From Amylibacter sp. SFDW26 (GTDB lineage: Bacteria > Pseudomonadota > Alphaproteobacteria > Rhodobacterales > Rhodobacteraceae): a DNA stretch of 64,000 nucleotides. Shown here piece after piece: positions 44,623-52,698 of the stretch (the first letter of the stretch is position 1; every line of letters begins with the position of its first letter). The notes beneath the pieces were generated by a model, which worked only from the letters and a program-made list of their open reading frames with translations, was not told the DNA's origin and did no database searches. A program made the position numbers and the translations under genes. The DNA is taken from contig NZ_WEIC01000007.1 in assembly GCF_009184395.1 (NCBI RefSeq), positions 28,666-92,665 on the forward strand, given 5' to 3'.

Positions 44623-45531
44623 TCAATATTTATCACCATGATACCCATCGTATAAATACGTGTCTTCCCAACGCCTATGCAGCCAATACCACTGTTCTGG
44701 GTTACCCATTATCCGCGCACTGATCCGATCATTTACTTCCCGTGTCATTGCCAGCGCATTTGATGGCTCAATGGGTTTTTCAAACTCAACATGAATATTC
44801 AGATTATTCTCATCACGCGTTCCAAATGCAGGCACCAATGGCAAGTCATAGCGCAATGCCAATTCTGCGGCCGATGTTGTGGTTAATGCATCGGCGCCCA
44901 AGAACGGGATTAAACGCCCCTGCTGAAATTTCTGATCAACAAGTAATGCAAAGAACCCTCCTTTACGCAAATGCTTTACCATCGCCAAATTACCACCAGC
45001 ACTTTTGGCAACAATCGGATCGCCACCGTGACGGATACCAGCAAGGAAACGCAGCTCATACCATGGATTGTTATTCTCACGATAAACAGCGCCAGTTTCT
45101 AAGCCTTGGGATTTCAAATAATGACGAATAGCTTCCCATTGTCCAAAGTGTGCGGAAACAATGATCGCACCCTTTCCTGCTGCCTTCGCCTCTCGCAAGA
45201 CCTCCAAACCGGGCCCTTTAGCATCAAATAAATCTAATCTGTTTTTGTAACTGTCGTTAAACAAAATTTCAGAAATTGTACGTCCAGCACTCGCAGCTAT
45301 CGCTTTACACAGACTTGCCTTTTCATTCGATGGCATGTCTGGGTAAACACGATCCAAACCACTCATTATACGTTTGCGCGACCCTGGAATACGCGGCAAT
45401 AGAAAGCCGCCTAACCATGCAAAAAATGCACCACGCATTTTAAATGGCATTACCCGCCCTAAGGATAAACCGATCCAAATCGGGATATATTCCAAGAACT
45501 TAGAAAATGTTTTTTTGTGGGTCGTTTTCAT
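44623..45531 (-). CDS. LpxL-type lipid A lauroyl/acyltransferase
   Basis: 302 residues of the LpxL/HtrB lysophospholipid-acyltransferase family: a hydrophobic N-terminal segment (about 10-45), the active-site H128-x4-E133 (SAHFGQWEAI), a VDQKFQQG region and a VPAFGTR region followed by ENNPEQWYWLHRRW-like end motif. It adds a secondary acyl chain to Kdo2-lipid IVA. Which Lpx paralogue (LpxL or LpxM role) cannot be decided. 72 bases upstream of kdsD on the same strand. Confidence 0.85.
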   Translation of the reverse strand: MKTTHKKTFSKFLEYIPIWIGLSLGRVMPFKMRGAFFAWLGGFLLPRIPGSRKRIMSGLDRVYPDMPSNEKASLCKAIAASAGRTISEILFNDSYKNRLDLFDAKGPGLEVLREAKAAGKGAIIVSAHFGQWEAIRHYLKSQGLETGAVYRENNNPWYELRFLAGIRHGGDPIVAKSAGGNLAMVKHLRKGGFFALLVDQKFQQGRLIPFLGADALTTTSAAELALRYDLPLVPAFGTRDENNLNIHVEFEKPIEPSNALAMTREVNDRISARIMGNPEQWYWLHRRWEDTYLYDGYHGDKY

Positions 45532-45624
45532 GCAAATTACCTAAGCGGATTAGATGAAAACGACAATAGCAAGCTAATCCATAAAATATAAATCGACTAA
45601 CCAACTGAAAAAAAACACTTTTTT

Positions 45625-46743
45625 CTAATCAATTTGCGCCAACAATTGTCTGATTGCCTGTTCTAGCCGAACACGATCAACCGTTGAAAAATCTTTTGCG
45701 AGCCGCAGCTCAAGTTTTCCTGCTGTCGCAGTACATTTTACCGTACCTTCAGGGCGCGCAATATTGAAAACTGTTTTGGCCTTACGCGGTGATTTTTGAC
45801 CAGTCTTCCCCACGGGGAAAGGCTTTTTATCCACTTCCAACCCTGCTGCACGCCGCAATATTGCCTGTTCTTCCTCCGCTAAACGATCAGGGCCTGCAGC
45901 AAGCAAATCGTTTTCAAGCAACGTCACAACAGATGCATCAGCATCTATACGCTTTCGCAACTCCAACCCAAGCGCGCGTGATATCTCTGCAGGAAATTTA
46001 ATCATGCCCCCTACCCGTTCCATCAAACCAATAAAGCTGCGAATGTAACTACGCTTTTGATAGCCCGCAGATTTGAACAGAATCGCAACCGCCTTATCCG
46101 CATCATTACAATCCGTAGCGCCATCATTCGCATATTTGATCGCAAGGCTCGCCATCTCTGCAAACGAGATATCTTTACGCACCAAGTTTTCATCGACCAT
46201 CTTACGGTAAAGCGTTTCCAAATCTTCCTCTGTAAAAATCACTGTAGCGGGTATTGTTGCATACACATCAGAATCTGCGCTCAAAGCTTTGTAAGCGCTC
46301 AAACGCCGAAAGCCTTGAACCAGTTCAAACCGCCCATCGTCGCGCTTTTGAACACGAATGGGATTGGACAATCCAATCTCTTGAATGGACCCAATCAATT
46401 CTGACAAATCCTCATCTTCAACATCCGCTCGGTCACGGGCCAGTTTTTCTGTCAGAATATCATCCAGCGCGATCAAATCGATAACCAAGCCATCCGCTTT
46501 ACGCTGAACATACTCATGCGCCAGATGATCATTCTCTGCTCTGATCTGCTGCTCTGCTGCTTGACGTTCTTTCAGGCTATCCGCATTTTCAGTGATCGCA
46601 GAAGCCATTGGCCCGCGACGCTTTGGCTTTAAACCAAACATACTTTTTGTTTCTAGTTCTGGCTCATCATCCCCGACCTTCCCCGTGGGGATGGTTTCTT
46701 CTTCTGGCATGTCTATATCAAATACACGGCGTTTCTTACTCAT
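45625..46743 (-). CDS. parB: Partition protein ParB (RepB type)
   Basis: 372 residues. The ParB N-terminal nuclease-like domain (LSELIGSIQEIGLSNPIRVQKRDDGRFELVQGFRRLSAYKAL; box II here is GFRR instead of GERR), followed by a helix-turn-helix region (SFAEMASLAIKYAND...) and a basic C-terminus. Binds parS and loads as a clamp. Two TTCCCC-NN-GGGGAA palindromes lie inside its coding sequence, at residues 18-22 (IPTGK) and 309-313 (FPVGK). Overlaps parA by 4 bases. Confidence 0.9.
   Translation of the reverse strand: MSKKRRVFDIDMPEEETIPTGKVGDDEPELETKSMFGLKPKRRGPMASAITENADSLKERQAAEQQIRAENDHLAHEYVQRKADGLVIDLIALDDILTEKLARDRADVEDEDLSELIGSIQEIGLSNPIRVQKRDDGRFELVQGFRRLSAYKALSADSDVYATIPATVIFTEEDLETLYRKMVDENLVRKDISFAEMASLAIKYANDGATDCNDADKAVAILFKSAGYQKRSYIRSFIGLMERVGGMIKFPAEISRALGLELRKRIDADASVVTLLENDLLAAGPDRLAEEEQAILRRAAGLEVDKKPFPVGKTGQKSPRKAKTVFNIARPEGTVKCTATAGKLELRLAKDFSTVDRVRLEQAIRQLLAQID
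45806..45819. repeat. parS-like palindrome 1, inside parB
   Basis: TTCCCC-AC-GGGGAA, one of four copies clustered within 2.35 kb around parAB. Read on the coding strand it encodes FPVGK near the C-terminus of ParB. Confidence 0.65.
46679..46692. repeat. parS-like palindrome 2, inside parB start region
   Basis: TTCCCC-GT-GGGGAT, differing from the other copies only in the last base. It encodes IPTGK at residues 18-22 of ParB. Confidence 0.6.
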
Positions 46744-48047
46744 GATCTATCCTCCAACTTATCCCACGATTCAACGATAGAGGCTTTAAATTCCTCATAC
46801 CCCCGATCAAAGGTAGCGCGCGCACGGCGCCATGTTTCGCGGGTCATATCGCGGTAATCTATTTCGTAAACCGAACTTAAGAAGCGCCCTGATTGCTCTA
46901 CCGCTCGGGTCATCTCTATTGGGTGTACAGCCAAACGGTCACCAAATACTTTCTGGAACGCACTGTACATTGCTTGGTGCAATTCATTACCAGGTTCATA
47001 GCGCGTTAACAGGAAGCGAACATCAGTGAATGCTTTGGGTAAGGTCATATTCCCCGCGGGGAAGGTTCCATCAAATCCAATGGATAAATCCTCTAATGCC
47101 TCAGACAACTGCCCAATAAAACTCGTTGTACTGTCATATTCCCAGTACGCAGTACCAGACGGAATATACAGCATATCGGCAGCAAAAACCGCATTCATAG
47201 ACTGGTATCCAATCGCTGGAGGACAATCAAAAATGATCAGATCATATGCATCATCTGGAATGGCATCCAGATATCGGCTGACTGCCGCAAAGAATGACCA
47301 TTCAGGGTTTAGGTGGCGATATTGAGCAGAAGCAAATTCCACGAAGGCAGCATTCGCACAAGATGGAACAATATCGATTGTGGGCCACGCCGTTGGTTTA
47401 ATAAAATCTCCAACACGCAACTCATCTAATCCCATATCCCGAATGGACGATGGCAATTTGCGTTGGGGCAGGGAGGCACCGCTTGCAGCTGCAACTGAAC
47501 TTGAATTCATACGGTCCGTTTCTTTGATCAGATCCCGCGCCATAATCCCCCAAACAGTGTGATCCTCTGCTACATCATGCAACCCCATACTGTGTGACAG
47601 CGTTGCCTGCGGGTCGAAATCCACAACCAGTACGCGGTATCCATCAAGCGCCGCGGCGTGCGCGAAGTGTAAGGCCACTGTGGATTTACCAGCGCCACCT
47701 TTAAAATTTGCTATCGCAGCACGAAACGCGCGTTTTCCAGCAGGGCGGGGTGGCATCAAGGATTTGCGGTTCACCTTCATTTTACGACGTAGCTCATTGA
47801 TTTCATCCAGGCTATACCAACGCTGGCGACCATCTTCTTCCACTTCACCGTCAGGCAAGGATGGGTCGGCAGCCAAACGCCCGCGGAAAGTGGACTGATT
47901 TACCTTTAGTATTAGCTCTGAAACCTCCCAGCTAGAGAACCTGCGTAAAGTCTTTTCCATTTCCGGGCTAAAGGTCTGCTGCCTGATCCAGCTTTGCATT
48001 TTCAACGATTGCTCGTGTAGCTGATGTAAATCTGTATGGTCGAACAT
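46740..48047 (-). CDS. parA: Partition ATPase ParA (RepA type)
   Basis: 435 residues. An N-terminal region with MerR-like DNA-binding character (RRFSSWEVSELILKVNQSTFRGRLAADPSLP...WYSLDEINELRRKM) typical of plasmid RepA/ParA (SopA type), then the deviant Walker A FKGGAGKSTVALHFAHAAAL and FDPQATLSHSMGL, and FDCPPAIGYQSMNA. Type Ia partition ATPase, also expected to repress its own promoter. A parS-like palindrome lies at codons 329-333 (FPAGN). First gene of the parAB operon, divergent from the initiator gene. Confidence 0.9.
   Translation of the reverse strand: MFDHTDLHQLHEQSLKMQSWIRQQTFSPEMEKTLRRFSSWEVSELILKVNQSTFRGRLAADPSLPDGEVEEDGRQRWYSLDEINELRRKMKVNRKSLMPPRPAGKRAFRAAIANFKGGAGKSTVALHFAHAAALDGYRVLVVDFDPQATLSHSMGLHDVAEDHTVWGIMARDLIKETDRMNSSSVAAASGASLPQRKLPSSIRDMGLDELRVGDFIKPTAWPTIDIVPSCANAAFVEFASAQYRHLNPEWSFFAAVSRYLDAIPDDAYDLIIFDCPPAIGYQSMNAVFAADMLYIPSGTAYWEYDSTTSFIGQLSEALEDLSIGFDGTFPAGNMTLPKAFTDVRFLLTRYEPGNELHQAMYSAFQKVFGDRLAVHPIEMTRAVEQSGRFLSSVYEIDYRDMTRETWRRARATFDRGYEEFKASIVESWDKLEDRS
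47050..47063. repeat. parS-like palindrome 3, inside parA
   Basis: TTCCCC-GC-GGGGAA, the only copy that is a perfect 14-base palindrome. It encodes FPAGN in ParA, in the same codon register as copies 1 and 2. Confidence 0.65.
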
Positions 48048-48137
48048 AATGTGCCTCTGGACGTAAATTCTTTTATATTTAGTAATTACGTCTTATTTGC
48101 AAAAAAAGCAAAAGGGAATATTATATTTTTGAAAATC

Positions 48138-48151
48138 TTCCCCACGGGGAA
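48138..48151. repeat. parS-like palindrome 4, upstream of parA
   Basis: TTCCCC-AC-GGGGAA, identical to copy 1, 91 bases before the parA start. It is the only one of the four copies in non-coding sequence. Confidence 0.7.
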
Positions 48152-48245
48152 AATGTGCAATGGATAAAGGACTTATAGATGTTAATCGATTCGCTACATA
48201 ACCTTCTATTCATCAGCATAAAGAATGATGTTTCATACCCTATTT

Positions 48246-48322
48246 GGGGTGACACTAACTCTATCCCAGCTACAAATAGGGTGACATAAACATTAAATAA
48301 GGGGACACACAAGGTGACACCC
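48246..48322 (+). repeat. Iteron-like direct repeats (GGGTGACAC type)
   Basis: Four related units: GGGGTGACAC (48246), AGGGTGACAT (48278), AGGGGACACA (48300) and AAGGTGACACC (48311). The GACA cores begin at 48251, 48283, 48304 and 48316, spaced 32, 21 and 12 bases, near whole helical turns. Candidate binding sites for the initiator. Confidence 0.5.
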
Positions 48323-48478
48323 TTTACCAATATTTACCTATATTTATTTTTATTTAAAGATTTTGATTTGGTTAAAATTCACAGAGTTCTTGACAGAATC
48401 GGATAACTGGACGCAAATACCTAAACATTCTGGAAATACGTTGAGTTGGCAGCGTTTCAGTGTATAAAGGCAGTATAA

Positions 48479-48525
48479 CCCGACCATGAGCGAGTCGGGA
48501 AAGGCGTAGATCCAATACGAGGATC
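48479..48525 (+). promoter_or_regulatory. Two hairpins in the initiator mRNA leader
   Basis: CCCGAC / GTCGGG (48479-48484, 48494-48499) and GATCC / GGATC (48509-48513, 48521-48525), both just ahead of the initiator ribosome site (AGGAAGG near 48532). They could modulate initiator translation or be antisense targets; no counter-transcript promoter was identified. Confidence 0.35.
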
Positions 48526-48547
48526 AAATACAGGAAGGGACGGCCCA

Positions 48548-49243
48548 ATGTTGGCCAGCAAACCCGTCGGGCGTGAAGCCGCGACTAAGAAATATGATAT
48601 CCTATCTGCATTGATGACTTATGCTTTAGCACGCGAGAAGCGCACACAGAAGCTGGTTTTGCGATTAATGTCTTTAATCACAACCAGATACAATTGGCAG
48701 CGTGATGAATTGAGCATGGGTCAAAAAGAAATAGCAAAGCTTTGGTCCGTTGATGAACGCACCGTAAAACGCGAGCTTGCTAAATTAAAATCCAAAGGCT
48801 GGCTTGAGGTTAAAAGGGCAGGGGCAAGAGGTCGCGTTACGCTATACAGTATTAAGCTGGAAAAGGTGTTGTATGAAACGCAGGCAGATTGGCAGAAAAT
48901 GGGCCCAGATTTTGTTCTGCGTTTAACTGAAATAACAGCTCCTGCAGCGCAAAACGTGCATGAAACGAATATTGTGCCTTTTTCTGCTGCCAATCATAAA
49001 CGACCCGAAGAAGATGGGTCTGTATGGGCTTCTGCCTCTGCTTTCCTGTTTGACCAAGACACCACAGTTTTTGCCGCTTGGTTGCGACAATTAGAAGAAG
49101 CTGGGCAAGAAGGGGGATGTTTGACATTAATCGCCCCAACAAAGTTCCATGCAACTTATGTGGAAACGCATTTAGCTGACAGTATTTTACGTACAGCTAT
49201 GCAAGTTGATCCGAGTATACGATCAATTAGAATCAGCACATAA
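48548..49243 (+). CDS. Replication initiator, DnaA-like replicase of roseobacter plasmids
   Basis: 231 residues. The N-terminal ~100 residues form a winged-helix-type DNA-binding domain (YDILSALMTYALAREKRTQKLVLRLMSLI ... SMGQKEIAKLWSVDERTVKRELAKLKSKGWL). The C-terminal ~80 residues resemble DnaA domain I (WLRQLEEAGQEGGCLTLIAPTKFHATYVETHL). It lacks the DnaA AAA+ and DNA-binding domains, so it is not chromosomal DnaA but the initiator known from Rhodobacteraceae DnaA-like replicons, which is divergent from parAB just as here. AGGAAGG precedes ATG. Confidence 0.8.
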   Translation: MLASKPVGREAATKKYDILSALMTYALAREKRTQKLVLRLMSLITTRYNWQRDELSMGQKEIAKLWSVDERTVKRELAKLKSKGWLEVKRAGARGRVTLYSIKLEKVLYETQADWQKMGPDFVLRLTEITAPAAQNVHETNIVPFSAANHKRPEEDGSVWASASAFLFDQDTTVFAAWLRQLEEAGQEGGCLTLIAPTKFHATYVETHLADSILRTAMQVDPSIRSIRIST

Positions 49244-49322
49244 TATTTCAGCCAAGCACTAGCTGATTTATCTGAAATCCGTTAGATTAAACAAAAAGCA
49301 GATAACAGGTCTCTCAGGTATT

Positions 49323-51605
49323 ATGGCAGTTAAAACTTTCTATCAGCGCTTATCCGGTGAACTGTTTCCAAAAGCTTGGAAAAAATTGGCAGGATTTGAG
49401 GTTGCCGACAACACGCCTTTTATAATTGATGTTGTTCCAATCGGTGATTGTTTACATGTTTATGTGTCTGGCCGCGCTTTAGTGGAAAACTTTCATGAAC
49501 GTCTGATATTCAAAGAAGATAATGAAGTTCTAAGTGTTGAAACTTATCGACCTGTTCCGCGTGGTTTGGCAATTGTTTTGAACCGCGAAAATGCAGAGGC
49601 AGCTAAAAAGATAACTGTAGAGCTGGAAGGTAAGTCTTTAAACCTTTCTGTGCAGCCTTCGTTAATTCAATCTTTTGATGGTTTGAATACAGTTTTCTTG
49701 TGCGAGGTTAATCCAGACCCTGATGCTTTCAAAGATTGGCTAAGTTATCATTGTGATACTCATGATTTAGAGGCGGTGGTTTTGTTGCGCCGCGGGTTTA
49801 AAAAATGGGCAGGGCAATCTTCGGTTAATCGGTTTATGAAAATTGCTGAAACAACAAGCGGCCTTAAGACATTTACTTTGTTGGATAGCAATTTACCTCT
49901 TGGGCACCCTCAACAACCGAGTGTTTATGACCGTCACACAACACCCGATGGGCCTGGCAAGGCGATGTTAGATCCAGCCGTTAACAATGCCTATGAATCC
50001 GCTTTGTATGAATTAACGACTATGGATATTGTCCGTCGCAAGACATTCGATCGTGCGCGTGCCGTGGCTTATATTGGCCAGTGCGATTTATTAAAGCGCA
50101 ATAAAGCAGGGCAAACTGTATTCGATGCTGCGGACGCAAGTGAGAGTTACCTGAAATTCATGGGGAATTTGACATACCCTTGGTCATACCGCAAACCGAA
50201 GAAACCACATTTTGCTGACCATACATGTACCAGTTTTGATGGCCGTGGTAGTGGGAATGTTTGGGTCATTGGGCGTAAATTTATGGAAAAAGATCCTGCA
50301 TTGCGTCCGTTCAGAGCATCACAGGCAGAACCGGACCCAATTAGTGCGGGCTTTGGGTATTGGCGTTGTATGGGTATACGATATCCTAATTTGAAAATTG
50401 GACAGTTGGTTCCAAAAGCATCTTTGGTTGTATCAGAACCTTTATGTGCGTTGATGAAAGATAATTATAACCACGATACAAAACGGCCACCTGAGGTTGT
50501 AAAAGACCTGAATAAAGGTGTGAAAAACGACAAGATTGTTGTTGTCACAACTATGAAAAACGAAGGCCCATTTATGTTGGAATGGTTAGCTTATCATATG
50601 TCGATCGGTGTGACTAATTTCATTGTGTATACGAATGATTGTACGGATGGCACAGATACTATGTTTGATCTTTTGGATCGCAAGGGGATCGTTGAGCATC
50701 GGGAAAATCCCTATCGTGAAACGGGGCAGAAACCACAACACGCAGCTTATCTGGCAGCTCAATCTACACCCACAGCGAAAGCAGCAGATTGGGTGATGTG
50801 TATGGATGTTGATGAATATATTAATGTTCATGTCGGAGACGGTACATTACACGATTTGTTTAAAGCAGTACCTGATGCCAATGTAATTTCCATGACGTGG
50901 CGGTTGTTTGGGAATGCTGAAGTGGATCTGTTTGAAGATAAATTCATCACGGAGCAATTCTTTCGCTGTGCGCCACATATCTGTCGCAAACCCCACCAAG
51001 CATGGGGGTTTAAAACCATGTTCCGCAACAACGGGATTTATAAAAAATATGGGGTTCATAGGCCTGTTGGGTTGCAACCAGAGCTGATGGATCAAATTCA
51101 CTGGGTGAATGGATCTGGTGTTAAGATGCCAGATAACATTTTGAGAACAGGGTGGCGGAGTTCAACCAAAACATATGGTTATGACTTAGTGACGCTTAAT
51201 CACTATGCATTGCGCTCTTGTGAATCTTTTTTGGTAAAACGAGATCGAGGGCGCGTGAACCATGTGGCGCGGGATCAAGGAATGGCGTATTGGTTCCGCA
51301 TGAACAACAATGCGGAACGTGATGAAAGCATTCTAAAGCGTATTCCGCGGGCGCAGGAAAAATTTGATGAATTGATGGCTGATCCAGAGATTGCAGAACA
51401 GCATTCGAAATGTGTTGAAGCTCATAAAAAACGCATTGGAGAGTTGAAAGAGCGTCCTGATTACATGGAAATGTATGAAACATTGAAATCAGAGCGTATG
51501 GTGAAACTATCCCGATTACATGTGCATTTTGGTAGTGCTGTTTTTCTTGGGGGGCCTGAAACAATACCAGAAGATTTACCGCTCTTAGATGATGTGGAAT
51601 TGTAG
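49323..51605 (+). CDS. Large glycosyltransferase with C-terminal Glyco_tranf_2_4 domain
   Basis: 760 residues. Residues about 405-720 are a glycosyltransferase unit like those at 5603 and 51609: TTMKNEGPFMLEWLAYH (about 408-424), YTNDCTDGTDTMF, CMDVDEYINVH (metal motif near 495), and the HWVNGSG motif. The N-terminal 400 residues are unassigned, but a CEVNPDPDAFKDWLSYHC segment (about 126-143) resembles a decayed copy of the M-K-N-E-x-x-x-x-x-E-W-x-x-Y-H motif, so a second, inactive transferase domain is possible. Starts 79 bases after the initiator gene. Surface glycan synthesis inferred. Confidence 0.75.
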   Translation: MAVKTFYQRLSGELFPKAWKKLAGFEVADNTPFIIDVVPIGDCLHVYVSGRALVENFHERLIFKEDNEVLSVETYRPVPRGLAIVLNRENAEAAKKITVELEGKSLNLSVQPSLIQSFDGLNTVFLCEVNPDPDAFKDWLSYHCDTHDLEAVVLLRRGFKKWAGQSSVNRFMKIAETTSGLKTFTLLDSNLPLGHPQQPSVYDRHTTPDGPGKAMLDPAVNNAYESALYELTTMDIVRRKTFDRARAVAYIGQCDLLKRNKAGQTVFDAADASESYLKFMGNLTYPWSYRKPKKPHFADHTCTSFDGRGSGNVWVIGRKFMEKDPALRPFRASQAEPDPISAGFGYWRCMGIRYPNLKIGQLVPKASLVVSEPLCALMKDNYNHDTKRPPEVVKDLNKGVKNDKIVVVTTMKNEGPFMLEWLAYHMSIGVTNFIVYTNDCTDGTDTMFDLLDRKGIVEHRENPYRETGQKPQHAAYLAAQSTPTAKAADWVMCMDVDEYINVHVGDGTLHDLFKAVPDANVISMTWRLFGNAEVDLFEDKFITEQFFRCAPHICRKPHQAWGFKTMFRNNGIYKKYGVHRPVGLQPELMDQIHWVNGSGVKMPDNILRTGWRSSTKTYGYDLVTLNHYALRSCESFLVKRDRGRVNHVARDQGMAYWFRMNNNAERDESILKRIPRAQEKFDELMADPEIAEQHSKCVEAHKKRIGELKERPDYMEMYETLKSERMVKLSRLHVHFGSAVFLGGPETIPEDLPLLDDVEL

Positions 51606-51608
51606 CCC

Positions 51609-52685
51609 ATGAAGTATTTGATGATTACATCTATGCGCAACGAAGCCCCGTATATTCTGGAGTGGATTGCATACCATCGTAGTATCGGTGTGGACGGGTT
51701 TTTGGTGTATTCGAATGACTGTGATGACGGTACTGATACGCTGCTGGACCGTTTGGACGAAATGGGCATTATAACGCATGTTCGTAACGATAAAATCACC
51801 AATGCTGGGGTCCAATGGACAGCGTTGAAACGCGCAGACAAACACCCAATGAAGGCACAAGCTGAATGGTTGTTGTTTGCAGACATTGATGAGTTTGTGA
51901 ATATCAAAGTGGGTAATGGTCACTTGGATGACTTGCTATGTGCTGTTCCGAGTGCAACGGCTTTTGCATTGATGTGGCAGAATTTTGGAAACAATGGTCG
52001 TATAGAAATCGAAGATGGTTTGATCCTAGATCAATTTACAAAATGTGCGCGGTTTCCATGCTATGCACCACTTACAGGATCTATGTTCAAAACATTGTTT
52101 AAGAATGATGGATCATATGAAAAGCTGGGTGTGCATCGGCCCAAAAAACGTGTTGAAGAAGACTTATCTAAAATCCATTGGGTGAATGGATCGGGTAAGC
52201 CTTTAAGTAAACAATATATAGATAATGCAGCCTTCACTTATGGCCCAACAGGGGGCATTGATTTGGCTTGTATCAATCATTATTCGGTTAAATCTGCGAA
52301 GGCGTTTTTAGCAAAAACGTTGCGTGGCTTGCCAAACCGTTCAGATAAGCAAATTGATCTGAGCTATTGGGTTGATCGTAATTTTAACCAAGTGGAAGAT
52401 GTGAGCATTCAACGGAAGAATAATGATGTACAAAAGTTGGTGGATGAATGGATGTTGCATTCCGATATTAAAGCGCTGCATGAGAGCGGGTTAAATTGGC
52501 ATAAGCAAACTGCGGAGGCTGTATTGCAAGATACAGATGGTATCCGTTTGTTTACACGTATCGTTAGCTTAACACGAACAGATTTGCATCCGCGTGTCGC
52601 CATGGGCTTAGGGCAATTATTGATCCGTGGACGTCAAATGGCTAAAGCACAGCGCGATGCTGAGAAAAATAAAAGATCATCGTAG
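51609..52685 (+). CDS. Glycosyltransferase, Glyco_tranf_2_4 family
   Basis: 358 residues consisting of the single transferase domain: TSMRNEAPYILEWIAYHRSIGV (residues 6-27), SNDCDDGTDTLLDRL, FADIDEFVNIK (metal motif near 91), and HWVNGSGKPL, then a charged helical tail. It begins 3 bases after the preceding gene and resembles that gene's C-terminal half along its whole length, so the pair probably arose by duplication. Confidence 0.75.
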   Translation: MKYLMITSMRNEAPYILEWIAYHRSIGVDGFLVYSNDCDDGTDTLLDRLDEMGIITHVRNDKITNAGVQWTALKRADKHPMKAQAEWLLFADIDEFVNIKVGNGHLDDLLCAVPSATAFALMWQNFGNNGRIEIEDGLILDQFTKCARFPCYAPLTGSMFKTLFKNDGSYEKLGVHRPKKRVEEDLSKIHWVNGSGKPLSKQYIDNAAFTYGPTGGIDLACINHYSVKSAKAFLAKTLRGLPNRSDKQIDLSYWVDRNFNQVEDVSIQRKNNDVQKLVDEWMLHSDIKALHESGLNWHKQTAEAVLQDTDGIRLFTRIVSLTRTDLHPRVAMGLGQLLIRGRQMAKAQRDAEKNKRSS

Positions 52686-52698
52686 GGAAAGATTGAAA

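Larger units (their letters stand above)
48048..48547. other. Probable replication origin / divergent control region
   Basis: 500 bases without a gene between divergent parA and the initiator. Left part: parS-like copy 4 (48138-48151). Middle: a cluster of GGGTGACAC-type repeats (48246-48322) followed by an AT-rich stretch (48323-48378, runs of TTTA/TATT) suited to strand opening. Right part: TTGACA at 48390 with no clear -10, then two hairpins in the initiator leader. No consensus DnaA box was found. Confidence 0.6.

Noticed and set aside
45827..45835. TTATCCACT, one base from a DnaA box
   Set aside because: A single match inside parB coding sequence with no companions; no DnaA boxes were found in the origin region.
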